64,000 nucleotides of DNA from Drouetiella sp036703255 (GTDB lineage Bacteria; Cyanobacteriota; Cyanobacteriia; Elainellales; Elainellaceae): assembly GCA_036703255.1 (NCBI GenBank), contig DATNPL010000071.1, positions 37,182 to 101,181 on the forward strand, written 5' to 3'. Below are positions 1 to 9,646 of the stretch, piece after piece. The number at the start of each line of letters is the position of its first letter. The first letter of the stretch is position 1. A program made the position numbers and the translations under genes. Under the pieces are notes generated by a model that ran no database searches, had not been told where the DNA came from, and was given only the letters and a program-made list of their open reading frames with translations.

Positions 1-27
1 CCAGACGATCGCCGCATAGGGCAAAAA

Positions 28-2001
28 TCACCAAGTTAGGTTCAGCCCTTGATTGGTCATGTACTCTTGTAGCTGCGCCACTAGATTTTGCGACAGCACA
101 TCTGGCGGCAGCACATCTGGCAGATTAGAGCGATCTTGAAATATCAGCCATCCTGCCGTAGCGCCTGCTGCACCACCGATCACCCACTCCCCATAATGCA
201 CTCGTGTGGCGGCATTGACGATATGGGTGGCGGCAATGCTCTTCCCGCCAATCAGCAAATTATCAATGCCTTGAGGAATCAAAGCCTCCAACGGAATTTG
301 AATCGGGCGAATCAGCGTTTCATCGTCTACGGGGGCACTACTGGCTTCCCCAGTATCCATAGAGTTGCGGTAGCGGCAACCGTGCATATCGATCGCGTAG
401 TGGGTCAGCCCAACCGCCGTAGCGCTAAAGTCTCGTCCGCCTGTCATATCGCGCCGCAGATCAGACTCCTGCATCATGAACTGATTTTGCCCATAGGCGG
501 GTCTGCCCAAGATCCTTCTGCCTTCTCGGATGTAGGGCATCATGCTTAGCCCAGACAGCGTTCCCATCGGCGCATTGGCTCCCATGAGATAGGTCAAGGG
601 CGTGTTGGGAGTCGCCTTAGTCTGGATCAGCCATTCGCCAAAAAGCATGGCATGTTCTTCGGCGTGGCGCAGCGAACTCAGCGACAGTCCTCCCATCCAG
701 TTGCCATGTTGCCCAGATGCCGCAATCTTTGACTCATTCAAAATCAGAGGCGGATCCATGAACACCCAATCATTGCCCCGATTCCAGTTAATCATGGTGA
801 TATCCCCCGCTGCCGGAGGGCCAAAGCGCGGATCATCCCTTTGGGTACTCACCACCCGACGGTACTTAAACAGGCTGGCTCCATCAAACATCGGGAAGCC
901 TTCTAGATCATATTCCCGCTGATGTTCGCTGCGAGAATAGTCCGGCTGAATTTTGGCCAAGACGTCGCGACTGTAGCCGCGATCGTCCAAAATTGCCATC
1001 GTAAACGGAAAGGTAAAAGCCTGCGTACAGTCGGGGTTGTCTTGCCGCGACGCATAGAGTTCGCTGGTAGTAGCCTGGGCTTCTGAGCCTAAGCGATAGG
1101 GAATGCCTGCCCAACCGACAAACTCGCCCGTATCGGTGGCATCAATCACAATCATCCGCTTGCCCGCTGGGGGCTGAAGCCGAATCGGCACTTTTTCAAA
1201 CACCTGATCAGATGACCAAGAATACCAGGACGGCAATTCCTGCGATGGGCGACCTTTGGGCGCATAGTTGGGGTCACGGGGCGATCGCTGGACGGCATAG
1301 ACCGCCGTAATTTCTCGTCCAGTTGGGTCAAACTCTGCCCCCTTAAAAGCAGTGCTGGTTTGCCAGCGGCTGCCCGGAGCCTTTTGAGCCGCCGCCTCTA
1401 AAAACTGCTGTGAGACTTCGGCTCCGATCCTGGGTAGAAAACAGAGTGTGCCGACCCAGCAGCTATTGAGATTGACAACGGGCTGCGCTCCCGATAATCC
1501 TGTCCAGGCGGGCAAGGTGACTGTTTGCTGTGCCACAAGCTGCTTAAACGCAGTCCAGCTAGCTGAAAAGCTGCCCCTGTTTCGCATTGACGTTGACTCA
1601 TCCAACGCCGAAACCCCTTGAGAGCTAATCTGTCCACCTAGCCAGGGCGAAAGCTCAACTAAACAGGTTTTTGCGCCTGCCTGCATTGACTCTGATGCGG
1701 CTGAGACACCCCCCAAGGTTCCGCCAATCACCACGACTTCGCACTCCCATACCTCCTGAGGGTTGGGCAAGGGTGAGAGTTGGGGTCTACCGCTGAGTCG
1801 GTTTGCGAGTTTGTCAAAGGTTGTCGCATCTAGCGCTTTTGCTGTCTCGGTGACGATCGATCCCGCCGAAGACATGGGCGTAGCTGCCCCACCCCAGGAA
1901 TAATATTGCAGTGCTCCCAGAAGCCCGCTTGCACTGACTGGAATCAGCAAACCTAAGATTACCAATTGGTTCAGTTGACGAGACGAGATCGGTGGATTCA
2001 C
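28..2001 (-). CDS. FAD-dependent oxidoreductase, membrane-anchored or exported
   Basis: The 657-residue product belongs by sequence to the FAD_oxidored family, flavoproteins that bind FAD through an N-terminal Rossmann fold. A hydrophobic stretch at about residues 12-31 looks like a signal anchor or signal peptide. The dinucleotide-binding segment VVVIGGTLGG lies at about 89-98, followed by the acidic end of the second strand (CLVE), and a second Rossmann-like element RMIVIDATDTGEFVG lies further on. The substrate cannot be told from the sequence. The start used is a GTG; no convincing Shine-Dalgarno sequence precedes it, but the hydrophobic leader supports a start here. The gene stands alone; the next gene upstream on the same strand ends about 470 bases away from its start. 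Confidence 0.8.
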   Translation of the reverse strand: MNPPISSRQLNQLVILGLLIPVSASGLLGALQYYSWGGAATPMSSAGSIVTETAKALDATTFDKLANRLSGRPQLSPLPNPQEVWECEVVVIGGTLGGVSAASESMQAGAKTCLVELSPWLGGQISSQGVSALDESTSMRNRGSFSASWTAFKQLVAQQTVTLPAWTGLSGAQPVVNLNSCWVGTLCFLPRIGAEVSQQFLEAAAQKAPGSRWQTSTAFKGAEFDPTGREITAVYAVQRSPRDPNYAPKGRPSQELPSWYSWSSDQVFEKVPIRLQPPAGKRMIVIDATDTGEFVGWAGIPYRLGSEAQATTSELYASRQDNPDCTQAFTFPFTMAILDDRGYSRDVLAKIQPDYSRSEHQREYDLEGFPMFDGASLFKYRRVVSTQRDDPRFGPPAAGDITMINWNRGNDWVFMDPPLILNESKIAASGQHGNWMGGLSLSSLRHAEEHAMLFGEWLIQTKATPNTPLTYLMGANAPMGTLSGLSMMPYIREGRRILGRPAYGQNQFMMQESDLRRDMTGGRDFSATAVGLTHYAIDMHGCRYRNSMDTGEASSAPVDDETLIRPIQIPLEALIPQGIDNLLIGGKSIAATHIVNAATRVHYGEWVIGGAAGATAGWLIFQDRSNLPDVLPPDVLSQNLVAQLQEYMTNQGLNLTW

Positions 2002-2472
2002 GGTAGGAGGCTCATTAAAACGAAAATCAGGAAAGTCGAGATCAAGTTCAAGAAAACACAGGAGTCTATCAAAAGAGAGCTGCCCTGATTAGCGCTTTTC
2101 ATTCTAGATGCATAGACCCCTCCGCTATATATAGCGAAATTTTGAGACTTTGGCTCAATTTCGAGGTCAAAAGCCTAGAAATTTTTTGAGTAAGGTATTT
2201 TGGGCTAAGCAGCCTTTAGCGCTGCTCTTCATTCTCCCAGAATGAGAGAACGCTCTAGCGCTACGGCCAACCTAGCGACGACTGAGACAGCCAGGATATC
2301 AAGATGCAAGGGGCATGGAATACGCACGCGCAGCTATGTCCCTACAATGCCCTAACAACAGCCATAAGCGCTCAGGTTAGGGCAGTAATGCTAACCTGAG
2401 CGCAGACTTTGAAATGTGTGGAAAGGACTCAACCTCTCTGGAGACATCTGAGGAAACCAGCTCTTGAGCAGC
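2002..2472. other. Intergenic region with palindromes
   Basis: No credible gene is seen. It holds a perfect 14-base palindrome (CGCTATATATAGCG, 2123-2136), AT-rich and about 120 bases upstream of the flavoprotein start, which could be a promoter or operator element (inference). It also holds the strong stem-loop listed at 2368-2403. Confidence 0.5.
2368..2403. terminator. Stem-loop downstream of the glycosyl-hydrolase-like gene
   Basis: Perfect 13-base arms (GCGCTCAGGTTAG and its complement) enclose a 10-base loop. It lies about 70 bases past the stop of the minus-strand gene at 2473. There is no clear T-tract on either side, so it may be a 3'-end processing or stability element and not a classical intrinsic terminator. 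Confidence 0.5.
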
Positions 2473-3738
2473 TCATACCCCTGCGCTGTAGGTGCGGATA
2501 TCTGGCCGGGTCGCAGGACTTGCAAACAGAGCTTCGATCGCCGCATCTCGGTTATTCAATGTTTCGTAGAAGAAGAAAGAAATACCGGAAAACTGGCGAT
2601 CGCGAGCAATTTGTACCTGGCGCTGAATTTGCCCCGTCTCCACATTCAAGGCGCTCAGTCCTGTCAGAATACCAATACCGACAGGAATCTTGCGCCGCAC
2701 GGCTTGCAGCTCAGGACGGCTTAGCTCTGAGGTAAAGCGGTTGTTGTCTGTGCGATAAACCTGGACAATTAGCTCATCGATAAAGCCCAGACGCTGCCAA
2801 GCGTACCAATCCTGGAGATGGGTTTGGTAAGCGTACTCTTTGGGATTGGGCGACAGGGAAATAATGCAGTCAGGCTTGTGGGTTTTGACCGAAGAATAAA
2901 TCTTTACCATCAGGTCAGAAAGCTTGGCCGCGCGCCACTTCATCCATTCTGGATCTTGAGGATTTGTGGGGGGAGTTTTGCCTTTGTGCTCTTGCTTATA
3001 GAGCTGCACGGTGTAGGCATCGTAGCCCACAGAGACGGGCATGCCCAGATGATCATCAAACTGGATGCCGTCTACATCGTATTTTGTCACCACTTCCGCC
3101 ACCAGGTCAGCCAAAAACTGCTGCACTTGAGGATGCGCTGGACTTAGCCAAACCGATCGGTCTGATCCATGAACATTAAAAATTTTATTGCCGTCTTGCC
3201 GAGCCGAAACCCAGTCAGGGTGGAGACGCACTAACTCTGACTCGGCTGGAGCCATTAGCCCAAACTCGAACCAGGGGATCACCGCCAAATCTCGCCCATG
3301 CGCCAAAGCCACGGCTTCTTCTAGCATGTCGCGCTTTTCAAAGGCTGGCTCAGGATCTATTTTTTGTCCACTGGCCGCCTCGGCAACATCGCTGGGATAA
3401 AGCGTATAGCCGCCATTCCAGACCGTCGGATAAATCGTGTTGAAGTTGAGCCGTTCTAGCCGCCGAATCCCTTGACGCAGATTGTCTTTGGAAAACAACA
3501 CCTCGCTGTCAATGTTCGTCAGCCAGACTCCCCTAATTTCTGCGCTTGATGCTGCCGGACGCGCCGAAACCTGCGCCAGAGCAGCCGCTGGAAAACGCGC
3601 CATCAGGGCGATCGCCATTCCCAACCCTAACAAACCGACCGATCGCAGCCGCCGCTGCCAAGAGATCGATCGCTTCGCCTGACTTTTACCCCTCAATTGC
3701 TGCAACCAGCTCAAAACCTTCTGATGACTATCTACCAT
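2473..3738 (-). CDS. Glycoside-hydrolase-10-like (DUF187/GHL10) exported protein
   Basis: The 421-residue product has a basic N-terminus and a hydrophobic segment at about residues 33-56 (signal peptide or anchor), then a TIM-barrel-type domain typical of the family 10 glycosylhydrolase-like/DUF187 proteins. Family hallmarks visible are EIRGVWLTNID at the first strand, LNFNTIYPTVWNGG, and the DGIQFDDHLG segment where the barrel acids lie. Proteins of this family are thought to act on cell-envelope polysaccharide, but the substrate is not known here. The ATG start lacks an obvious Shine-Dalgarno sequence. It runs on the same strand as the channel-like gene upstream but is separated from it by large palindromes, so co-transcription is doubtful. 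Confidence 0.82.
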   Translation of the reverse strand: MVDSHQKVLSWLQQLRGKSQAKRSISWQRRLRSVGLLGLGMAIALMARFPAAALAQVSARPAASSAEIRGVWLTNIDSEVLFSKDNLRQGIRRLERLNFNTIYPTVWNGGYTLYPSDVAEAASGQKIDPEPAFEKRDMLEEAVALAHGRDLAVIPWFEFGLMAPAESELVRLHPDWVSARQDGNKIFNVHGSDRSVWLSPAHPQVQQFLADLVAEVVTKYDVDGIQFDDHLGMPVSVGYDAYTVQLYKQEHKGKTPPTNPQDPEWMKWRAAKLSDLMVKIYSSVKTHKPDCIISLSPNPKEYAYQTHLQDWYAWQRLGFIDELIVQVYRTDNNRFTSELSRPELQAVRRKIPVGIGILTGLSALNVETGQIQRQVQIARDRQFSGISFFFYETLNNRDAAIEALFASPATRPDIRTYSAGV

Positions 3739-3848
3739 AAGCTAGATGTCAAATCCTCCTCACAGGTTCACACAATTGCCGTAAACACCACACATGGTTT
3801 AATACCATAGAGCATTTTGGCTATTCTTGTAAAATTGCTGACCTACAG

Positions 3849-3983
3849 CCAGCAATTCTTATCTTGTAAACCAAGCCGGAAAAAAGACTGCCTGCGGCAG
3901 TCTTTTTTCCGGCTTGGTTGGGGGATTTCGTGCCCTACAGGCACGAAATCCCCGATTATGAAATCCATAGTGAGAATTGCTGG
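3849..3983. repeat. Nested palindromic element (two perfect hairpins inside an inverted repeat)
   Basis: An outer inverted repeat (CCAGCAATTCT at 3849-3859 and its complement at 3973-3983) encloses two perfect hairpins. The first has 24-base arms and a 3-base loop (3869-3919). The second has 14-base arms and a 5-base loop (3921-3953). As RNA this would fold as a three-way junction. It sits just past the stop of the channel-like gene (minus strand), so it may terminate that transcript, but the nested structure also fits a small palindromic mobile element. Confidence 0.7.
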
Positions 3984-3988
3984 ATGTG

Positions 3989-5110
3989 TTAGCCCATCTT
4001 GACGGCAGTGAAAATCAAAATAGCATTCGTAATCACAAAGGAAAGAGAAAATACTAAACAGAGGCGTCTATTGAATAATATGACCGCCTTACTACTCTCA
4101 GAGTCAGCGAGTTTTCCCGATACGATCGTCGCTAATCCTGCTATGACAACGTATGCCAATGTAAGAATGTGAATCTTATCCAGCAGTGTTACCTGTTCGG
4201 TTCTTCCTAAAACTGCTTCAACTCCTCGCATATTCACGAGAGCAGCGAATAGTGACCCACTCAGCATGCTGATTCGCGAAGTCACTTCTGTGATCTTTAG
4301 GAAAAACGATAATAAGCAAATGAGAAAAGCGGCATAGACACCTGATGCAACCTTGAGAAAGCTAAAAACACTTTGGCGTTGAACTGAAACTACGAGAGCT
4401 AGGCGCGTATAGGTACTTTCCCCCGATGAAAGTTCAGGATCTCCAAAAGTTGATTTGTAGGTTGTTCCACTCTGCTTCACTTGAAAATTAGTGATCTGCC
4501 AACCGTCAAGATGCATATCTTGCTTGTAGGTCGAATTGGCCGTATCTGGCGTATAGACAAAGTTGGTAGTGTCGTAAACTGTTTCCTCGATGGGAATTTC
4601 TAGAACGTGGCGATCGAATGGATAATTTTGGATATCCCAGTCATGCCGAAGCGTTGCCTTGACCTTCTGCTGAAACCAGTAAACCTCGCCTTGCTGGCGG
4701 AAGGCACCTATTTTATCTTGGCGCTCAAGTTCGCTTTCGTTACTGATTTCAGTGCTAGTAGCGTTGACTACTTCCATCCTCTTTAAAGGCTGTAGCTCCT
4801 TCGAGGGACAAACACTCCATAGCCAGAACTCAGCCCCAAAGGAGCGATCGGCTGGGTTGAGGTCATGTAAAGAAGTGATATAGGAGCCAATGCGGCAGGT
4901 TTTGGGCTGATCATTGGGGGCGGCTACTGCTGAGGATGCGCTGCTTAACCAGATGAGCGTGAGAGCAAAGACAAACGCAAGCCTAACGGACATTTGGGCT
5001 AGGGGGAGAAGAAAACTTTTGGGATGGGCGATCGCACCAATTTTCCAATTGCACCAACCTGGCTGCCAATGCCGTTGCCTGTCCTGATTCTGAAGTTCTA
5101 AGTCCGTCAT
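3989..5110 (-). CDS. Pentameric ligand-gated ion channel-like protein
   Basis: The 373-residue product resembles prokaryotic relatives of Cys-loop receptors. Residues about 40-65 form a clear signal peptide (ending SSAVAA). An extracellular beta-rich domain of about 180 residues follows, with a segment like the family's first strands (IGSYITSLHDLNPADRSF) and, at 158-168, the diagnostic W-D-x-x-N-Y-P-F-D-R motif. Four predicted membrane helices lie at about 250-271, 276-296, 311-331 and 350-370, the family's M1-M4 plan. The paired cysteines of the animal Cys-loop are absent, as in known bacterial members. The helix-2 sequence differs from typical pore-lining M2, so conduction and selectivity are open. 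The annotated ATG and the internal ATG at 4993, which directly begins the signal peptide, are both possible starts; neither has a good ribosome binding site. Confidence 0.72.
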   Translation of the reverse strand: MTDLELQNQDRQRHWQPGWCNWKIGAIAHPKSFLLPLAQMSVRLAFVFALTLIWLSSASSAVAAPNDQPKTCRIGSYITSLHDLNPADRSFGAEFWLWSVCPSKELQPLKRMEVVNATSTEISNESELERQDKIGAFRQQGEVYWFQQKVKATLRHDWDIQNYPFDRHVLEIPIEETVYDTTNFVYTPDTANSTYKQDMHLDGWQITNFQVKQSGTTYKSTFGDPELSSGESTYTRLALVVSVQRQSVFSFLKVASGVYAAFLICLLSFFLKITEVTSRISMLSGSLFAALVNMRGVEAVLGRTEQVTLLDKIHILTLAYVVIAGLATIVSGKLADSESSKAVILFNRRLCLVFSLSFVITNAILIFTAVKMG

Positions 5111-5297
5111 GGTTGATCACATTAGGGATGGGTGAAATCGCTGCTTTCCCTCAATTTTTCCCAGTGCGACCAACCTAATTGCTATTTCCTAGAGCTTTTC
5201 ATCTGCATGTAGGGCTTCGCGCTCGATTGAGCCTAGATTACTCAAGTGAGCAGCGCTATAGCTGCTCTCAAGTCACAATTCAAACTAGGTTTTGAGT

Positions 5298-8200
5298 TTA
5301 GGTCTTCTGTCCAAATCCTCCGCCTCCAGGCGTTTTAATCACAAACACATCGCCAGACTGCATCTGAACTTCGGCCTTGCTGCCAAGAGGCTCGATCGCT
5401 CCATTCTTTCTTTCCACAAAGTTTTGCCCCACGGCTCCTGGTTCGCCGCCTTGCAGCCCAAAAGGGGGAATGACGCGATGCCCCGACAAGATTGTGGCGG
5501 TCATGGGTTCTCGGAAGCGAATTCGCCGGATGACGCCATTGCCGCCGCAATGCTGCCCCTGGCCACCGCTGTGAGCACGAATGCCAAAGCTTTCTAGTAA
5601 GACCGGAAAGCGCCATTCCAGCACTTCTGGGTCGGTAAGCCGGGAGTTGGTCATATGGGTTTGCACGGCATCTGTGCCGTCAAATGTTGCCCCTGCTCCC
5701 GAACCGCCGCAGATAGTTTCGTAATATTGATACTGGGCATTGCCAAAGGTGAAATTGTTCATGGTGCCCTGACCCGCCGCCAGTACCCCTAAAGCGCCGT
5801 AGAAAGCATTGGCGATCGCCTGGGATGTTTCCACATTTCCAGCCACCACTGCTGCCGGATAATGCGGATTTAGCAGACAGCCCTCTGGCACAATGATCTT
5901 TAGCGGCTTCAGGCATCCGGCATTCAAAGGAATATCGTCTTCTACTAACGTGCGAAACACGTACAGCACAACGGCCTTGCAGATGGCGAGGGGCGCATTG
6001 AAGTTATTGGGCTGCTGGGGTGAGGTGCCCGTAAAGTCGATGCGGGCGCTGCGATCGGGCGCATTAATGGCGATCGCCACCTGAATCTGGCTGCCGTCAT
6101 CCATCTCATAGGTAAAGCTGCCGTCTTGCAAGACGCTGATCACCCGCCGTACCGACTCTTCGGCATTGTCTTGCACATGCTGCATGTAGGCTTGCACAAT
6201 CGGCAGGCCATAGTGGGTCGCCATTCGCTGTAGCTCTTGCGCGCCGCGCTCGTTGGCGGCAATTTGGGCTTGCAGGTCGGCCAGGTTTTGCCCCAGATTG
6301 CGGACGGGGTAATCGCTGGAGGTGAGCAACTCCACCAGCGCCGCTTCACAGAAATGTCCGCGATCGACCAGCTGAAAGTGATCGATCAAGATGCCTTCTT
6401 GGGCGATCGTCGTGCTGTAGGGCGGCATTGAGCCAGGGGTGATGCCGCCAATATCGGCATGGTGTCCGCGTGAAGCCACATAAAACTCGGGAACATCCGC
6501 TGTTAGAAACACCGGAGTGATGACTGTGATATCAGGCAGGTGCGTGCCGCCGCTGTAGGGATTATTCAACATATAGACATCGCCCGGTTTCAGCCCGTGA
6601 CCTTTGGCCGCAATCAGGCTGGCGACGCTTTCGCTCATTGAGCCAAGGTGAACCGGAATATGGGGCGCGTTGGCGATTAGGTCGCCTTGCTGGTTGAACA
6701 ACGCGCAAGAGAAATCTAGACGCTCTTTGATATTGACGGAAGTGCTGGTGTTTTGCAGGGTCACGCCCATTTCTTCTGCGATCGCCCGAAACAGATTGTT
6801 GAAAATCTCCAACCGCACCGGATCAGGCTTGGCGGCATCCCAGGCTTCTCGCCTGACTTCTAACGCCTGACTTTGCCGCAAGACCAGATGATTTTGTGCC
6901 GTCAATTCGGCTTGCCAGCCCGGTTCGATTACGTTCGTACCCGTCGGCTCAATGATCAGGGCAGGGCTGGAAATGCGATCGCCCCCTTGCAAATCAGCTC
7001 TTAGAAAAACGGCGGTTTCATGCCATTGGCCTTTGCTGTACATCGGCACCGTGGCGATCGGGGAAAGGGGCTGCGATCGCGCCACAGAAATTTCAGGTTC
7101 GGCAGGAGCCGCCGTTTTGCCGATGACCTCGACGGAAACCGCTTCAACGATTAGGGCTTTGTTTTCAACGGCAAAGCCATAGCGCTGACGATAGAGTTGC
7201 TCAAACTGCGCCTGCATCTCGGCAACGCTGCCAAAGTCCACCATTAAAGCCGAGTCGGTGCCGATGTAGCGTAGATGGGCTTTGGGCAATGTCTCGATCG
7301 GGGCGTCGCTCTGCTGCCGAATATCCGCCACCCCCGCTGCCGTCAGGTCTGCTAAAACCTGCTGTATCTGCGGCAGCAAAGCCTCGGTCAACTGCGACTC
7401 AAGCGCCCGTTCTCGAATAGTGCTGAGATCGGCCAAACCCATGCCGTAGGCCGACAGCACGCCTGCATAGGGGTGCAAAAAGATTTGCTTCATGCCCAAT
7501 GCCTCAGCAATCAGGCAAGCATGCTGACCGCCCGCACCGCCAAAACAGCAGAGCGTGTAGGCCGTTACATCGTAGCCGCGCTGCACCGAGATTTTTTTGA
7601 TGGCGTTTGCCATTTTGTCGATGGCGATCGCCAAAAAACCCTCGGCTACCTGTTCGGGAGTGGGATGCTCCCCCGTTTTCTGGGAGATGGCGATCGCTAG
7701 TTCAGCAAATTTCTGGCGCACGATCGCGGCATCCAGCGGCAGGTTGCCCGCTCGCCCAAACACCTGCGGGAAAAACTCAGGCTGCAATTTGCCTACCATG
7801 ACGTTGCAATCTGTGACTGCCAGTGGCCCCCCTTGGCGATAGCAGGCTGGCCCCGGATTTGCCCCGGCAGACTCTGGCCCAACTCGGTAGCGAGCGCCAT
7901 CAAAACTCAGCAGAGAGCCACCTCCTGCCGCCACGGTATGAATCGCCATCATGGGGGCACGCAGCCGCACTCCGGCTACCTCAGTTTCAAAGGTGCGTTC
8001 ATAGGCTCCGTTGAAATGCGACACATCCGTTGAGGTGCCCCCCATATCAAAGCCAATGATGCTATCAAATCCGGCTCTCAGGCTGGTCTGAACCGCGCCA
8101 ACAATGCCTCCGGCTGGCCCTGACAAAATACTGTCTTTGCCCTGAAATAGCTGAGCATCGGTGAGTCCACCGTTGGACTGCATGAACATGAGTTTGGGGA

Positions 8201-8981
8201 GGCGATCGTCCTGCAAGTCACCTTGCAGCTCAGCCGCAATCCGATCGACGTAGCGGCGCAAAATCGGGGATAGGTAAGCATCCACGACGGTTGTATCGCC
8301 GCGACCAATCAGCTTCATTAAAGGACTGACGCGATGGGAAACCGAGATCTGGGTAAAGCCAATTTCCTTGGCGATCGCTGCCGCCTGTTGCTCATGATCC
8401 GAGTAGCGGTAACCATGCAAAAAGGCGATCGCACAGCTGCGGATGCCGTTAGCATAGGCTGCTGCGAGGGCAGTCGTTAGCGAGGCAACGACCAAAGGCT
8501 GCAACTCCTTACCCTGAGCGCTATAGCGTTCTTCAGCCTCAATCACGGCCTCGTAGAGCATTTCCGGCAGGATAATCTGTCGCGCAAAGATATCGGGACG
8601 GTTTTGGTAGCCAATCCGCAGCGCATCGCGGAAGCCTTGGGTAATCACCAGCACGGTGCGATCGCCCTTACGCTCTAGTAGGGCATTGGTCGCAACGGTT
8701 GTCCCCATTTTGACCACGGCAATCTGCTCAGCCGGAATCGGCGTACCTGCCGCCACACCCAACAGATCGCGGATGCCTTGCAGCGGCGCATCGCTATAGC
8801 GATCGGGATTTTCGGACAAGAGCTTGTGAATCACCAGCTTGCCATCCGGGCGCTGTGCCACGATGTCGGTAAAGGTGCCGCCGCGATCGATCCAGAACTG
8901 CCAGCGGCGGGTGCCGGAAGCAGTACCATGAATCTCAGCGGCAGCATTACACAAATCTTCAGGATGGGAGGCGGAATTCAT
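5298..8981 (-). CDS. 5-oxoprolinase (fused hydantoinase A/B type)
   Basis: This protein of about 1227 residues joins an N-terminal HyuA-like ATP-binding part (to about residue 690; motifs DRGGTFTD near the N-terminus and GFDMGGTSTDVS) and a C-terminal HyuB-like part (LNNPYSGGTHLPDI, ending TPGGGGFG). Full-length fusions of this kind open 5-oxoproline to glutamate at the cost of ATP in the gamma-glutamyl cycle. Length and domain order match single-chain OPLAH enzymes of bacteria and eukaryotes. I chose the ATG at 8981 because GGAGAAG lies 7 bases upstream; an in-frame TTG five codons earlier would overlap the divergent gene. It abuts the divergent DUF3122 gene head to head, so the two share a very short promoter region. 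Confidence 0.9.
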   Translation of the reverse strand: MNSASHPEDLCNAAAEIHGTASGTRRWQFWIDRGGTFTDIVAQRPDGKLVIHKLLSENPDRYSDAPLQGIRDLLGVAAGTPIPAEQIAVVKMGTTVATNALLERKGDRTVLVITQGFRDALRIGYQNRPDIFARQIILPEMLYEAVIEAEERYSAQGKELQPLVVASLTTALAAAYANGIRSCAIAFLHGYRYSDHEQQAAAIAKEIGFTQISVSHRVSPLMKLIGRGDTTVVDAYLSPILRRYVDRIAAELQGDLQDDRLPKLMFMQSNGGLTDAQLFQGKDSILSGPAGGIVGAVQTSLRAGFDSIIGFDMGGTSTDVSHFNGAYERTFETEVAGVRLRAPMMAIHTVAAGGGSLLSFDGARYRVGPESAGANPGPACYRQGGPLAVTDCNVMVGKLQPEFFPQVFGRAGNLPLDAAIVRQKFAELAIAISQKTGEHPTPEQVAEGFLAIAIDKMANAIKKISVQRGYDVTAYTLCCFGGAGGQHACLIAEALGMKQIFLHPYAGVLSAYGMGLADLSTIRERALESQLTEALLPQIQQVLADLTAAGVADIRQQSDAPIETLPKAHLRYIGTDSALMVDFGSVAEMQAQFEQLYRQRYGFAVENKALIVEAVSVEVIGKTAAPAEPEISVARSQPLSPIATVPMYSKGQWHETAVFLRADLQGGDRISSPALIIEPTGTNVIEPGWQAELTAQNHLVLRQSQALEVRREAWDAAKPDPVRLEIFNNLFRAIAEEMGVTLQNTSTSVNIKERLDFSCALFNQQGDLIANAPHIPVHLGSMSESVASLIAAKGHGLKPGDVYMLNNPYSGGTHLPDITVITPVFLTADVPEFYVASRGHHADIGGITPGSMPPYSTTIAQEGILIDHFQLVDRGHFCEAALVELLTSSDYPVRNLGQNLADLQAQIAANERGAQELQRMATHYGLPIVQAYMQHVQDNAEESVRRVISVLQDGSFTYEMDDGSQIQVAIAINAPDRSARIDFTGTSPQQPNNFNAPLAICKAVVLYVFRTLVEDDIPLNAGCLKPLKIIVPEGCLLNPHYPAAVVAGNVETSQAIANAFYGALGVLAAGQGTMNNFTFGNAQYQYYETICGGSGAGATFDGTDAVQTHMTNSRLTDPEVLEWRFPVLLESFGIRAHSGGQGQHCGGNGVIRRIRFREPMTATILSGHRVIPPFGLQGGEPGAVGQNFVERKNGAIEPLGSKAEVQMQSGDVFVIKTPGGGGFGQKT

Positions 8982-8983
8982 CA

Positions 8984-9646
8984 GTGTCTTCTCCAAGAAA
9001 ATTTGGGGTTAGCCCTAGCTTAAAAATTTCTGGCTTAACACGGGGGGTGGCGATCGCCTCTCTTCTCTTATTTTTAGTAACGGCATTCTGGGTGACAGCA
9101 TTCGGAATAACAGCCCCGCCCGCCACTGCCAGCCTGCTGCGAACCGCCGACGCTGGAGCGATCGTCGTGCAGTCGCGGCGCACCTTACGCGACCAAAATC
9201 GGCAAAGTTGGCAGGCGATCGCCTTCAAGCGCGTGCAGCCCGACCTATCCGATCAGCCTCTCTACCTACGTCTGGTGGCTTTCCCCGACAGTGTTGCCAT
9301 CGATCATCCTCAGCCGATTCTCTTGAGCAATATTCAGGGTCAGGTGTGGACGGCAGCCGATCGCTCTGATCAGATTGCAGCCTCTCCTCAGCCTAGCGTA
9401 GGACAGTATGAGCTTCAGGCCATTTTGCCCAACCTATCCGATCAACCCCTGCGGTTAGAGGTGCCTACGGTAAATGGAGAGGCGATCGTTCTGCGGATTC
9501 CGATCGCCCTGATTCAGGAATGGCGAATCGTCGCCCAGTCTCAAGTGAGCCAGCTAACGCAAGATTGCGGCCAGTTTCCCTTAGAAGCCCGACAAAACCC
9601 AGATTTTCCAGAATGGACAGGATGCAGAGGTCAGTCAGGCGCGTAA
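8984..9646 (+). CDS. DUF3122 domain protein, exported
   Basis: The product (up to 220 residues) has a hydrophobic N-terminal segment ending around PPATAS, consistent with a signal peptide, and then the cyanobacterial DUF3122 domain. The function of the family is unknown. The start is uncertain: the GTG at 8984 gives the longest product but would leave only two bases between its start and that of the divergent oxoprolinase, while the in-frame GTG at 9047 would begin directly at the signal peptide (MAIASLLLF). Neither has a strong Shine-Dalgarno sequence. The likely location is the periplasm or thylakoid lumen (inference). Confidence 0.75.
   Translation: MSSPRKFGVSPSLKISGLTRGVAIASLLLFLVTAFWVTAFGITAPPATASLLRTADAGAIVVQSRRTLRDQNRQSWQAIAFKRVQPDLSDQPLYLRLVAFPDSVAIDHPQPILLSNIQGQVWTAADRSDQIAASPQPSVGQYELQAILPNLSDQPLRLEVPTVNGEAIVLRIPIALIQEWRIVAQSQVSQLTQDCGQFPLEARQNPDFPEWTGCRGQSGA

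Noticed and set aside
5335..5616. Overlapping open frames inside the 5-oxoprolinase gene and other long genes
   Set aside because: They are shadows of the real reading frame, without family resemblance or own translation signals.
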